Assembly (NCBI GenBank): GCA_041694215.1
Contig: JASMTO010000185.1
Location: 1 to 29,839, forward strand
Length of the DNA: 29,839 nt
Reading direction: 5' to 3'
Source: Flexistipes sp041694215
GTDB taxonomy: Bacteria; Chrysiogenota; Deferribacteres; Deferribacterales; Flexistipitaceae
Each line of letters opens with the position of its first letter. Within the stretch, counting starts at the first letter, position 1. This document shows, piece by piece, positions 5,090 through 13,158 of this stretch. Position numbers and translations under genes: made by a program. The notes below the pieces were generated by a model. The model saw only the letters and a program-made list of their open reading frames with translations. It was not told the origin of the DNA and searched no databases.

Positions 5090-6397
5090 ATGTCAAAATA
5101 TAGCTTACAAACACCAACACCAACACCAACACCAACACCAACACCAACACCAACACCAACACTAACACTAACACCAACACATACTTATGATGACAAACAA
5201 TACAGTACAACACAATTGCTGATTCGCCCATTTGACGACCAGCTTGAATTTGATGAAAACGGAAAAATTAAAAATGAATTTAAGTGGAAGATAAATAATT
5301 CAACATTAAACATTCAAAACTCAAAATTTATCGGCAAACCAGATGATAAATTCGAGACAATGCTTTTTTTACCGGAAACCGAAGGACGAAAAGACGAAGG
5401 CGGACTCCGTACACGAGGTTACTTTAAATTTTCATACGAAAATTTAATGTTTAATGATGAATGCTTAATTTTAAATGATAAAGATGGCAATGAATTCAAA
5501 GTCGATAATTCAACATTCAACATTCAAAATTCAACATTGGATAAAACTGACACCAACACCAACACTAACACTAACACAATCACCTGGCATATTACTGACT
5601 CCGACAATAATCCAATCCAACCTGCACCCCCTGAAATCCAAGAAAAAATCAACCAATATACCACTAACCAATCCACCATTAACCAATTACCCCTAATCAG
5701 CATCATAACCGTTGTCTTCAACGGCGAAAAATATCTTGAAGAAACCATCCAGAGTGTTATCAACCAAACATATCCCAATGTGGAATATATCATCATCGAC
5801 GGCGGCTCTACCGACGGCACCCTTGATATCATCAAAAAATACGAGCATGCCATTGACTATTGGATCAGCGAACCCGACAAAGGTATCTACGACGCTATGA
5901 ATAAAGGTATAAAGTTATTAACTGGTGAGTGGGTAAATTTTATGAATGCAGGGGATAAATTATTGTATTTGGATCATTTATCATTAGTTAATTGCAAAAC
6001 AACCAATACTTGTTACTATGTTAAAGAAACTGAAAAATTAAAAAAAAAAGAGTCTTTGACCAAACTTTATTTAACGCATAACACACCTTGCCATCAGAGT
6101 GTGTTTTATTTAAGAAAAGAATTAGAGTTATATGATTTAAATTATCCTATAATTGCTGATTTTGAACAGATGACAAGGGTTTGTAGTAAAAGTTTTAAGC
6201 CCGTATACACTAAACATTTAATTTTTTCAGCAGAGGCTGGCTTTTCTTATGAAAATACTAAAGATAAAAGCTGGAAAAATTTAAAAGCAAGGAACTATAT
6301 TGTTAAAAAGAACATGGGACTGTTTTATTTTACACTGGCATTGCTTCATTCATTGAGAATTAAATTTAAAAAAATTTTATCAAATTTATGGGATTGA
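5090..6397 (+). CDS. Glycosyltransferase family 2 with repeat-derived N-terminal insertions
   Basis: The GT2 (GT-A) domain starts at residue 201 with PLISIITVVFNGEKYLEETI and continues with the DGGSTDGT nucleotide-binding motif and DKGIYDAMNKGI. HQSVFY near 330-340 fits the same subfamily. The first 200 residues are odd. Residues 7-32 are a Pro-Thr repeat, 69-78 and 140-150 are NSTLNIQN-like heptads, and 154-163 is Asn-Thr. The segment GGLRTRGYFKFSYEN (104-118) normally lies directly before the catalytic domain in relatives I know of. Here about 80 residues intervene. Codon use also shifts near 5910. The start ATG has GGAG 8 nt ahead. The gene may still be functional because the catalytic domain is whole. 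Confidence 0.83.
   Translation: MSKYSLQTPTPTPTPTPTPTPTPTLTLTPTHTYDDKQYSTTQLLIRPFDDQLEFDENGKIKNEFKWKINNSTLNIQNSKFIGKPDDKFETMLFLPETEGRKDEGGLRTRGYFKFSYENLMFNDECLILNDKDGNEFKVDNSTFNIQNSTLDKTDTNTNTNTNTITWHITDSDNNPIQPAPPEIQEKINQYTTNQSTINQLPLISIITVVFNGEKYLEETIQSVINQTYPNVEYIIIDGGSTDGTLDIIKKYEHAIDYWISEPDKGIYDAMNKGIKLLTGEWVNFMNAGDKLLYLDHLSLVNCKTTNTCYYVKETEKLKKKESLTKLYLTHNTPCHQSVFYLRKELELYDLNYPIIADFEQMTRVCSKSFKPVYTKHLIFSAEAGFSYENTKDKSWKNLKARNYIVKKNMGLFYFTLALLHSLRIKFKKILSNLWD
5111..5176 (+). repeat. Hexamer array ACACCA, 11 units, coding Pro-Thr
   Basis: Eleven 6-bp units (nine ACACCA, two ACACTA) in the first codons of the glycosyltransferase. It is the same repeat as at 3665-3712 but read in another frame, so it gives Pro-Thr instead of Asn-Thr. 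Eight units are perfect, which favours replication slippage; length changes would stay in frame. Confidence 0.95.
5298..5325 (+). repeat. Heptamer array ATTCAAM, 4 units, coding
   Basis: ATTCAAC, ATTAAAC, ATTCAAA, ACTCAAA. They encode the NSTLNIQNSK stretch of the glycosyltransferase. The unit is close to GTTCAAC of the array at 1623-1657. Confidence 0.82.
5508..5535 (+). repeat. Heptamer array ATTCAAM, 4 units, coding
   Basis: ATTCAAC, ATTCAAC, ATTCAAA, ATTCAAC. They encode NSTFNIQNST, nearly the same peptide as the array 210 bp upstream. A hexamer array follows 15 bp later. Confidence 0.85.
5551..5574 (+). repeat. Hexamer array CACYAA, 4 units, coding Asn-Thr
   Basis: CACCAA twice then CACTAA twice, read as Thr-Asn repeats at residues 155-162 of the glycosyltransferase, just before the catalytic domain. 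Confidence 0.88.
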
Positions 6398-6428
6398 TAC
6401 ATTTAACTGATTTTTTAAGAGGATTTTA

Positions 6429-7538
6429 ATGAAAGTATGTGTTGTCTCCCCTGTCCATACTTCAAATGATGTAAGGGTTTTTCATAAAGTTTGTAAGACT
6501 CTTGTAAAAAACGAATATGAAGTAGTACTTTATTGCAGAGATAAAAAAAACACTGTTAAAGACGGAGTGGCAATAAAGTCTGTGCCAACCTTGAGAAGGC
6601 TCTTCAGATTTTTTTATATACCTATTTTATTTATAAGAATTTTGCGAGAAAAGGCACATTGTTACCATTTTAATAACCCTGATGCATTACCCTTAGCTAT
6701 TCTTATGAAAAAAATGGGCTTTAGGGTGGTGTATGATACTCATGAGGATTTTAGAAAAAGAATTTTACAGAGAGAATGGATCCCAATCAAATTTAGAAAG
6801 ATAATTTCAAATATGGTGTTTTCGTTAGAAAAAAAACTTGCAAACATTGCTGATGGTTTTTTTGTAACCCAAGAGGAGCTTACTAACATTTATGATAATG
6901 CAATACTGTTACGTAATGCCCCCATTATAGATCAGAATTTTATTGATACAGTTAGCACTAAATCACGTTATATTGTTAGGCAAAAACCCATGGCTATTTA
7001 TGTCGGTCATTCACTTACGCCGGCAAGAGGAGTAGAGCAGATGATTAACGCTATTGAAATAGTTAACAAAGAAAAAGAAGTTGGTTTATGGTTAATTGGA
7101 AAAATAGAGCGTAATTATTTAGAAAAGATTTCAAAATTACCAGGTTATAAATATGTTGAGCATTTAAGCTATATGGACTATGTCGATGCGATGGCTTATG
7201 TGAAAAATGCAGATGCAGGGTTGGTAACTATTTTAGATGTGGGCGACCATAAAAATAGCAGTGCAAATAAATTGTATGAGTATATGCTATTTAAAACTCC
7301 ATTTATTGCCTCAGATTTTGATAAATGGAAAAATGAGATAGGGGATCTTAACGCTGGTATATTTGTTGATCCCTCAAGTGTAAACGATATAGCATCAGCA
7401 ATAAAAAGAATAGTTGGAAAAGAAACTGCTAAAAAGAACATGGGTGAAATTGGTCAAGAGTATATAATGAAAGAATTTAACTGGAATAAAGAGGCAAAAA
7501 AATTGGTTAATCTATATCAAAGAATTTGTAATGAATGA
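6429..7538 (+). CDS. Glycosyltransferase family 4
   Basis: A 369-residue GT-B protein. The N-terminus MKVCVVSPVHTSNDVRVFHK is typical of GT4 enzymes that act on capsule or exopolysaccharide repeats. YDTHEDF (about 99-105) is a common motif of the acceptor domain. The donor half shows IYVGHSLTPARGVEQMINAI and then KLYEYMLFKTPFIASDF, the family's E-containing nucleotide-sugar-binding segment. There is no signal peptide, so it is probably a cytoplasmic, membrane-associated enzyme. AGAGGA precedes the ATG by a normal gap. The last 8 bp overlap the next gene, so both are likely translated together. Sugar specificity cannot be told from sequence. Confidence 0.87.
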   Translation: MKVCVVSPVHTSNDVRVFHKVCKTLVKNEYEVVLYCRDKKNTVKDGVAIKSVPTLRRLFRFFYIPILFIRILREKAHCYHFNNPDALPLAILMKKMGFRVVYDTHEDFRKRILQREWIPIKFRKIISNMVFSLEKKLANIADGFFVTQEELTNIYDNAILLRNAPIIDQNFIDTVSTKSRYIVRQKPMAIYVGHSLTPARGVEQMINAIEIVNKEKEVGLWLIGKIERNYLEKISKLPGYKYVEHLSYMDYVDAMAYVKNADAGLVTILDVGDHKNSSANKLYEYMLFKTPFIASDFDKWKNEIGDLNAGIFVDPSSVNDIASAIKRIVGKETAKKNMGEIGQEYIMKEFNWNKEAKKLVNLYQRICNE

Positions 7539-8277
7539 GCTGGTTTCAGTAATAACCCCCTCATACAATTCAGCTAAGTTTATATCCCAAACAATCGAGT
7601 CTGTTTTGGCTCAAACATATGAAAATTGGGAAATGATAATTGTTGATGATGCTTCACCCGATAATTCAAGTGACATTATAGAAAATTATTGTGAAAAAGA
7701 TAGTCGTATAAAGCTTATAAAATTAGAAAGAAATAGCGGCCCAGCAGTAGCAAGAAACAGAGCTATTGAAAAAGCAAAAGGCAGATACATGGCTTTTTTG
7801 GATGCGGATGATTTGTGGAAACCTGAGAAATTAGAAAAACAATTGGTTTTTATGTATGATAATGGTTGTTCATTTTCATATAGTTTTTATGAAACTATAA
7901 ATGAAGAGGGTAAAAGGCTCTATAAAATCATAAGACCACCTGTAAAGTTATCATATAATGATATGTTAAAATCTAACTATATAGGATGTTTAACAGTAAT
8001 ATATGATACAGAAAAATTGGGGAAAATGTATATGCCTCTAATAAAGAAAAGGCAGGATTATGGATTATGGTTGAATATATTAAAAAAAATTGATTATGCT
8101 TTTTGCGCTCCCGAAGTACTTGCAATTTATAGGGTTAGAGAAAGTTCTATTTCTAGCAATAAATTTACACTTCTTAAATATAATTGGAAATTATTTAGAA
8201 AATGTGAAGAATTTTCAGTAAGTAAATCACTATATTATTTAACCTGGAACATAATTATTAAATTAATGAACAAATAG
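7531..8277 (+). CDS. Glycosyltransferase family 2
   Basis: A 248-residue GT-A enzyme. VSVITPSYNSAKFISQTIES is the first strand and helix. IIVDDASPDNSSDII holds the UDP-binding Asp pair. RNSGPAVARNRAIEKA and FLDADDLW (about 89-96, DxD metal site) complete the core. RQDYGLW supplies the usual catalytic-side Asp of the WcaA/TuaG-like group. The C-terminal part is basic. It overlaps the preceding gene by 8 bp and ends 9 bp before a convergent gene, so it closes the plus-strand glycan operon. Substrate unknown. Confidence 0.88.
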   Translation: MNELVSVITPSYNSAKFISQTIESVLAQTYENWEMIIVDDASPDNSSDIIENYCEKDSRIKLIKLERNSGPAVARNRAIEKAKGRYMAFLDADDLWKPEKLEKQLVFMYDNGCSFSYSFYETINEEGKRLYKIIRPPVKLSYNDMLKSNYIGCLTVIYDTEKLGKMYMPLIKKRQDYGLWLNILKKIDYAFCAPEVLAIYRVRESSISSNKFTLLKYNWKLFRKCEEFSVSKSLYYLTWNIIIKLMNK

Positions 8278-8286
8278 AGTTCACAA

Positions 8287-9546
8287 CTACCTACCTTTGC
8301 CGAAAATGACAGTCCTGAGCGTTTTGAGCATGATATCGATGTCCATTAAAAGAGAAACATGCTTGATGTAGTACAAATCATACATCAATTTGTATTTTGA
8401 ATCTTCAATACTGGAGCTGTAGTCATATGATATCTGTGCCCAGCCGGTCAATCCCGGTTTTACCATATATCTCATAGGATAGTATTTGATTTCTTTTCGC
8501 AAATATTCGTCTATTTCCGGTCTTTCCGGCCTGGGACCGACCAAACTCATCGATCCATTCAAAATATTTATCAGTTGAGGGAGTTCATCCAACCTATATT
8601 TTCTCAGATATTTACCTACTCCTGTAATTCTGGAATCATTTTTTTCTGCCCACTTAATACCGTCTTTCTCTGCATTCACTACCATTGATCTGAATTTATA
8701 GAGAGTAAATTCAGAGTCATAAAAACCCGTCCTTGTTTGCTTGTAAAAAACAGGTCCTTTAGAATCTATTCTTATCAATAAAGATATAAAAAGCAAAAAA
8801 GGTGACAGGATAATAAGGAAAAATGTGCTTATGATTATATCAACACTTCTTTTTACAAATGAGTATATTTTAGTATTTGCTTTATTGAAAAAGCCTGCCT
8901 CAAAAAAAGAGTATGTTTCCAATATATCTATAGGGAGGTATTTGCACCTGTGTTCTATATAGTTGGAAGTAGTGTAAATTTGGTAACCTGCTAATTTCAA
9001 TTCCATAAGTTTGTAAAATAGACTGGTGTCAGATCCTGCGTCCCAAATAATAGGAAATTTTTTGTCTGTATATTCTTTAATGTTAGAAATGTTGGTGTAT
9101 ATGAATTGAGTTTTTGACAAATGTTTTTTCATAAAAGGTATCACTTCTTTATTCACTACATAAGCAGCATCAATTTTTTCAGGTATTACGTTAGAAATTG
9201 CCTTGTTACGCAATGAAAAATAAATAAAAAATAGTATTGAATGGATTAAATAAACTTTTCTACCCAACGGGCTAAAAAAAATGAGGTAACTTAAGATTGT
9301 TGAGGCAATGATCGACAGAAAAATGATAATAAAGGAGATTGGAAAGATTTGATCCTTTTTTATCGACTCTGTTTCATACTGATTCATTCCATAAATGATT
9401 ACAACATAAGGGATAGAGGTGACAATATACTTTACTACAGGCTCAGCATGGGGAGCTATAAAAAAATTAGAGAATCTGAATAAAAAATAAACAACGATAA
9501 AGTCAATGAATGCTATAAAAAACGTACTTTTTGTCAATTTAAACAT
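8287..9546 (-). CDS. Polyprenyl-phosphate sugar phosphotransferase (initiating glycosyltransferase)
   Basis: A 419-residue protein. Four hydrophobic segments lie in the first 110 residues, a degenerate middle domain spans 120-225, and the bacterial sugar-transferase domain covers about 229-419. Its hallmarks are KRSVDIIIS, GPVFYKQTRTG, FTLYKFRSM, RKYRLDELPQLINIL, MSLVGPRPERPE and VKPGLTGWAQ. Such enzymes move a sugar-1-phosphate from a UDP-sugar to undecaprenyl phosphate and so start synthesis of lipid-linked glycans at the inner membrane. It is convergent with the glycosyltransferase operon and divergent from the oligosaccharyltransferase gene. It could therefore prime the glycan used by that enzyme, by the polysaccharide locus, or both. 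Confidence 0.92.
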   Translation of the reverse strand: MFKLTKSTFFIAFIDFIVVYFLFRFSNFFIAPHAEPVVKYIVTSIPYVVIIYGMNQYETESIKKDQIFPISFIIIFLSIIASTILSYLIFFSPLGRKVYLIHSILFFIYFSLRNKAISNVIPEKIDAAYVVNKEVIPFMKKHLSKTQFIYTNISNIKEYTDKKFPIIWDAGSDTSLFYKLMELKLAGYQIYTTSNYIEHRCKYLPIDILETYSFFEAGFFNKANTKIYSFVKRSVDIIISTFFLIILSPFLLFISLLIRIDSKGPVFYKQTRTGFYDSEFTLYKFRSMVVNAEKDGIKWAEKNDSRITGVGKYLRKYRLDELPQLINILNGSMSLVGPRPERPEIDEYLRKEIKYYPMRYMVKPGLTGWAQISYDYSSSIEDSKYKLMYDLYYIKHVSLLMDIDIMLKTLRTVIFGKGR

Positions 9547-9739
9547 GATATTATATTAACAGATACAGCAAATTATGCATTAATTTTTTTTTCAAATTAG
9601 TATATGCTGCATAATTAGGTGATAATTACGGCTTTTAAAAGGTAAATGTTATTATACTGATTTGAAATTCATAATGATAAAAAATGTTGATTTTATAAAA
9701 AAATTTGGTTTTAGTATGTAGTGATAAATAGGGGGAATT
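9547..9739. promoter_or_regulatory. Divergent intergenic region with inverted repeat
   Basis: 193 bp, very AT-rich, between the divergent sugar-transferase and oligosaccharyltransferase genes, so it should hold both promoters. A 9-bp inverted repeat (AATTATGCA at 9571-9579, TGCATAATT at 9608-9616) lies close to the minus-strand start and could be an operator or a leader hairpin. No promoter boxes stand out. GGGGGAAT precedes the plus-strand ATG. Confidence 0.4.
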
Positions 9740-11761
9740 ATGAAATCTAATGTCTATAAAGTTTTAGCCGTTTTTTTTATAATAATTGTTTGCTATGGTC
9801 TGACACTGTATAAACGGAATGAGCAGCTGAGTTTCTGGTTTCAGAATAAACCTGTTTATTTTACAGAAAATTACCCTGCTATGACCACATTGGATGCATA
9901 TCACTGGCTCAGATATGCTGATTTGTACGGGGAAGTTCCTTTTGATAATAATACTCAAATACCCTTAAAGCAATACCCGGACGGTGCTAATATGCCCAAC
10001 AAAGTGCCGATGTTAAGCTATATGATAGATAAAACCAAAGGGCTTTTTGATTCGGAAGGGTATAATGAAATCTATATCGCAGGGATAAAACTGACAAATA
10101 TTCTGGGCGGTTTACTGGTTATCCCCTTCATACTTTATTTTTTCAGCATAGGTTTTCCCGCTGCAGGTATACTCGGAGGCTTAATAGGTAATTTCAGCTA
10201 CGCTTATTATGTTCGAGCTTCCACAGGCAGGGTAGATACAGATACACTTAATATGTTTTTTCCTTTTTTTGCCGCCTACCTGATATATCTCATGGACAAA
10301 TGCAAAACAAATAGAGGGATTTATTTTTATTCTGTAATCTTAGGGCTGACCATGTATCTTTTTACATGGTGGTATAAACACCCTGGATTTATCATTGTCT
10401 ACTTTGCAATTTTTATTTTCTTTTTGCTTATTAAAAAAGTCCGCTGGAAAGTTTTAGGCATATCGTCTTTATTGTTCATACTGTTTTCATATCCTTTGTA
10501 TTTTTACAGAGGGATATTCAACCTCTATAATTTTATTTTCGGCAAATACATTGTTTCTTTTTTCTCAGCACCTGAGAGCAAAACAATAGTTTTTCCCAAT
10601 ATTCTGCAAACAATCACTGAAAGCCAGAAGAAAAGTATCAGTGAAGTTATTGAAATGATGATCGGCAACCAATTTTTAGGTATAGCAGGTTTAATTCTTG
10701 CTGTAGCATTTCTTGTTTATAAATGGCGTTCTTTGTTGCCAATGCTCCCCATGTTTGGTTTAGGGTGCCTAGCTTTTTATTCATCCAACAGATTCTCAAT
10801 GTTTCTTGCCCCTTTCATAGGGATTGGAATAGGTTTTTTTGTGGATCTAGTGCTGAAACAAGGAGTTAAATATTTAAAAACTGAGAAATTGAATTATCAG
10901 TTCTTATCCGTTCCGGTTGCGTTTATCATATTTTTTACTACAGCCGGTTTTACAGCTTATGATTATATACCGCGCCCTTCTATTTCCCGACCTATAACCC
11001 AAACTTTTCTTGATTTAAAAAGACAGTTGCCGAAGCATTCAGCAGTATTTACCTGGTGGGACTACGGATATGCAATTATGGATATCGCAGAGCTTGCAAC
11101 ATACCACGACGGCGGGGCTCACGGTGGAGCGAGAACGTATTTTGTTGCAAAAGGTTTTACATCTGACAATCAAAGTGTAATGCACAATATAATCACATAT
11201 ATTGACAATAAAGGATTTGATTCGATCGGTGACATGATAAAGGATAACAAATCCCCTGATTATATGCTGGATCAGGTTTTAAATTACAACGACAATCTGA
11301 CAAATAAAAATACATACGTTTATTATACAAACGATATGATTGGTAAATACGGAGCTATAAGCTTTTTCGGAAATTGGGATTTTAATGAAAGAAAGAGTGA
11401 TTCGGGTGGCTATCAGGCTGTAAACTGCTCTTCCATGAAAAATAATGTGCTGCAATGCAGGGGTATGAATATCGACCTTAACCAGGGAGTGCTGCAAATG
11501 CAGAACAGGAACATTCCTCTGAAACGTGTCGTTTTTGTGGATGGAGGTTACGTCAAAGATATCCAAAGATTTGGTTTCGAAAGTAGTCTGAATGTTATAG
11601 TAATGACAAACGGCAGATACATCAACGGTATTTATATAGTGCGGGATGACGTATATGATTCCAATTTTAACCAGCAGTTTGTTTTAGGTAATTACGATAA
11701 AAATAAATTTGAAGAGGTGTATAACAATTTTCCTGTAGCAAGAGCGTTCAGAGTTAAATAG
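9740..11761 (+). CDS. pglB: STT3/PglB-type oligosaccharyltransferase
   Basis: A 673-residue membrane protein with about 12 N-terminal transmembrane segments and a C-terminal periplasmic domain from about 415. Catalytic and metal-binding landmarks of STT3 proteins are visible: LDAYHW with D52 in the first external loop, GRVDTDTLN with D166/D168, TITE at 291-294 (the TIxE motif of bacterial PglB), SSNRF at 348-352, and WWDYGY at 439-444 for sequon recognition. The family transfers a lipid-linked oligosaccharide to Asn in secreted proteins; bacterial forms prefer D/E-x-N-x-S/T. The size is close to Campylobacter PglB. It stands as a single gene between the initiating sugar transferase and phnN. 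Native glycan and targets are unknown. Confidence 0.93.
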   Translation: MKSNVYKVLAVFFIIIVCYGLTLYKRNEQLSFWFQNKPVYFTENYPAMTTLDAYHWLRYADLYGEVPFDNNTQIPLKQYPDGANMPNKVPMLSYMIDKTKGLFDSEGYNEIYIAGIKLTNILGGLLVIPFILYFFSIGFPAAGILGGLIGNFSYAYYVRASTGRVDTDTLNMFFPFFAAYLIYLMDKCKTNRGIYFYSVILGLTMYLFTWWYKHPGFIIVYFAIFIFFLLIKKVRWKVLGISSLLFILFSYPLYFYRGIFNLYNFIFGKYIVSFFSAPESKTIVFPNILQTITESQKKSISEVIEMMIGNQFLGIAGLILAVAFLVYKWRSLLPMLPMFGLGCLAFYSSNRFSMFLAPFIGIGIGFFVDLVLKQGVKYLKTEKLNYQFLSVPVAFIIFFTTAGFTAYDYIPRPSISRPITQTFLDLKRQLPKHSAVFTWWDYGYAIMDIAELATYHDGGAHGGARTYFVAKGFTSDNQSVMHNIITYIDNKGFDSIGDMIKDNKSPDYMLDQVLNYNDNLTNKNTYVYYTNDMIGKYGAISFFGNWDFNERKSDSGGYQAVNCSSMKNNVLQCRGMNIDLNQGVLQMQNRNIPLKRVVFVDGGYVKDIQRFGFESSLNVIVMTNGRYINGIYIVRDDVYDSNFNQQFVLGNYDKNKFEEVYNNFPVARAFRVK

Positions 11762-11789
11762 GTTAAAAACAATTACATCACTCCCCCAA

Positions 11790-12323
11790 CTACACTTCGT
11801 AAGTGTGGGTTTCTATAGTTTTTAGAAGCTCTATAAACTTTAGGCTGCTTACCTCTTTTTCAAAACAGTTATTGAACGTTATCAGTTTTTTTGCATTGAT
11901 TTTCTCATATGTTCTTTCAAGCCTGCTTTGCAGCTGCTCCGGTGCTTCCCGTCCTCGTTTAATAAGTCTCTGATACAGCACATCTTTAGGTGCTGTAACT
12001 TCAACAGTTGTCACATCTTCAAACACCTGCTCAAATGTTGCCACAACTTGCCTTGACACGGATATTATATTGGTACCTTCCTTTATGTCATTTTTTGCTA
12101 TTCCGTATAAATTGGAATGGGCGCTCCATTCTGCAAGGAAATATCCGATTTCAGAAAGTGTCTTAAAGCAATCCCGGCTTATATAGTAGTTATTTTCCGT
12201 TTCATCAGGGCTTCTTGTAATGTATCGCTTTACAAAATTGCAATCCATATGCTGTGATGCACAGTTAAGAAGGGTATCTTTACCAGCACCGCTTTGACCT
12301 ACTATCAGTATAATGTTTTGCAT
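11790..12323 (-). CDS. phnN: PhnN-like ribose 1,5-bisphosphate phosphokinase
   Basis: A 177-residue P-loop kinase of the guanylate-kinase fold. GQSGAGKDT (9-17) is the Walker A loop; the Asp after GK is typical of PhnN rather than guanylate kinase. RYITRSPDETENNYYIS is the substrate region, and LIKRGREAPEQLQSRLER the lid. PhnN phosphorylates ribose 1,5-bisphosphate to PRPP, usually at the end of the C-P lyase pathway. No other phn gene is seen here, so it may serve a different salvage route. The last codons and the TAG stop lie in a short palindrome (11792-11806) that also ends the sensor kinase gene at 23599. It is convergent with the oligosaccharyltransferase gene. Confidence 0.82.
   Translation of the reverse strand: MQNIILIVGQSGAGKDTLLNCASQHMDCNFVKRYITRSPDETENNYYISRDCFKTLSEIGYFLAEWSAHSNLYGIAKNDIKEGTNIISVSRQVVATFEQVFEDVTTVEVTAPKDVLYQRLIKRGREAPEQLQSRLERTYEKINAKKLITFNNCFEKEVSSLKFIELLKTIETHTYEV
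11792..11806. repeat. Short palindrome at the phnN stop (copy 1)
   Basis: ACACTT-CGT-AAGTGT, preceded on the plus strand by CCCCCAACT. The copy at 23598-23626 has the same core and also overlaps a stop codon. Confidence 0.7.
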
Positions 12324-12423
12324 TGTTTTTCAGCCTTTAAGCACACTTGCATATTTATTTGCTATATCGTTTCTTATTGTAGAGATTTCTCACTTTGTCT
12401 GAAATAACATTATGCACGTAGTT

Positions 12424-12505
12424 GTCACCTCGACCGAAGCGGAGAGGTCTCTAGCCAAACAACGTCTGAGATCTCTCCACTCCACTTCGTTCCGGTCGAG
12501 ATGAC
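12424..12505. repeat. Dispersed palindromic repeat
   Basis: An imperfect inverted repeat of about 27 bp per arm: GTCACCTCGACCGAAGCGG at the left and CGGTCGAGATGAC at the right, around a short centre. Related sequence (CGAGCGAAACGAAGTGGAG, CCTCGACC) occurs at 16619-16722 and 19619-19753. It lies in the 303-bp gap 12324-12626 between ccmE and phnN. Apart from this element and the ccmE terminator, nothing else could be recognised in that gap. Confidence 0.75.
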
Positions 12506-12603
12506 AGCCTCATGTCACCTCTTGCCCTGCCTGCTCTGTTGAATATATTAAAATTTACACAGGGTTGAATGCTGCGAAGGCAGTGTTTAACAGGGGGAAA
12601 CAG

Positions 12604-12641
12604 AAAAAGGGGAGTAGAAAATCCTCTTAGGATTTTTCCCC
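12604..12641 (-). terminator. Rho-independent terminator of ccmE
   Basis: On the minus strand GGGG, then AAAATCCT-TAA-style inner stem (AAAATCCT/AGGATTTT, 8 bp perfect), then CCCC, then five T. The hairpin includes the ccmE stop codon (12627-12629). Confidence 0.8.
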
Positions 12642-13037
12642 TTCTGTCACTTCTGCCTCATATTTGGAAGGGCATTTTGCAAGGAGTGTGCGCGCATTAA
12701 ATGTATTGGTATCTTTTGAATATTCACCTTCAACAATGACCTGTACATCTTCACTAAAAGCATCAGGGATTATTCCGTTGTATACTACATTCATTTTGGC
12801 ACCCGTTTCATCTGTCATGACAAATTCCAGATGCTGATTGACGACATCTTTATTAACCGTTCCGTTTTCCACATCACCGCTGACTCTCAGCCCTTTCTCA
12901 GAAACATTCTCATGCTGGTTTACCAGCTCACTAACTTTGAGATAGTAGACACTGTTCGTTTTGAATCCTGAAATGATAAGATATCCTACTGCGGCAACCA
13001 CCACCAGACCTGCTATTAAAAACTTACTTTTCTTCAT
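12627..13037 (-). CDS. ccmE: Cytochrome c maturation heme chaperone CcmE, CXXXY type
   Basis: A 136-residue protein with one N-terminal membrane anchor (residues 6-24) and an OB-fold periplasmic domain: YYLKVSELV, GLRVSGDVENGTV, EFVMTDETG, NVVYNGIIPDAF, VIVEGEY, LLAKCPSKYE. CcmE takes heme from the CcmABCD complex and carries it to apocytochromes. The usual heme-binding motif is HxxxY; here the His is replaced by Cys122 in CPSKY (122-126), as in the CXXXY type known from Desulfovibrio and archaea. It is transcribed away from ccdA. No other ccm gene is in the window. c-Type cytochromes made with it would include the heme sensor kinase at 23599-25146. Confidence 0.92.
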   Translation of the reverse strand: MKKSKFLIAGLVVVAAVGYLIISGFKTNSVYYLKVSELVNQHENVSEKGLRVSGDVENGTVNKDVVNQHLEFVMTDETGAKMNVVYNGIIPDAFSEDVQVIVEGEYSKDTNTFNARTLLAKCPSKYEAEVTEGEKS

Positions 13038-13158
13038 AAATACACCTCACTGATATTCATAAATATGAATATATGCAATTTCAAATATTTTGTTGACTTT
13101 TAATACTATTTTGATTACATAGTTTAAGTCAAAATACATTAAAAAAGGTTTAGAATCA
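13038..13158. promoter_or_regulatory. Divergent ccmE/ccdA promoter region
   Basis: For ccdA a candidate promoter is TTGACT (13093-13098), 17 bp, then TACATA (13116-13121); the -10 is weak. For ccmE a palindrome ATATTCAT-AAAT-ATGAATAT (13053-13072) lies just before a GAGGTG ribosome site and could be an operator. Both readings are tentative. Confidence 0.4.

Noticed and set aside
3230..5580. Hexamer arrays considered as a CRISPR array
   Set aside because: Units are 6 bp, contiguous and without unique spacers, and no cas gene is nearby.
5524..5853. Minus-strand 109-codon frame opposite the GT2 catalytic start
   Set aside because: It is antisense to a strongly conserved glycosyltransferase domain and contains the complement of repeat tracts only.
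11790..12323. Guanylate kinase instead of PhnN
   Set aside because: The P-loop reads GAGKDT with Asp after GK and the lid sequence fits PhnN; the length is also short for guanylate kinase.
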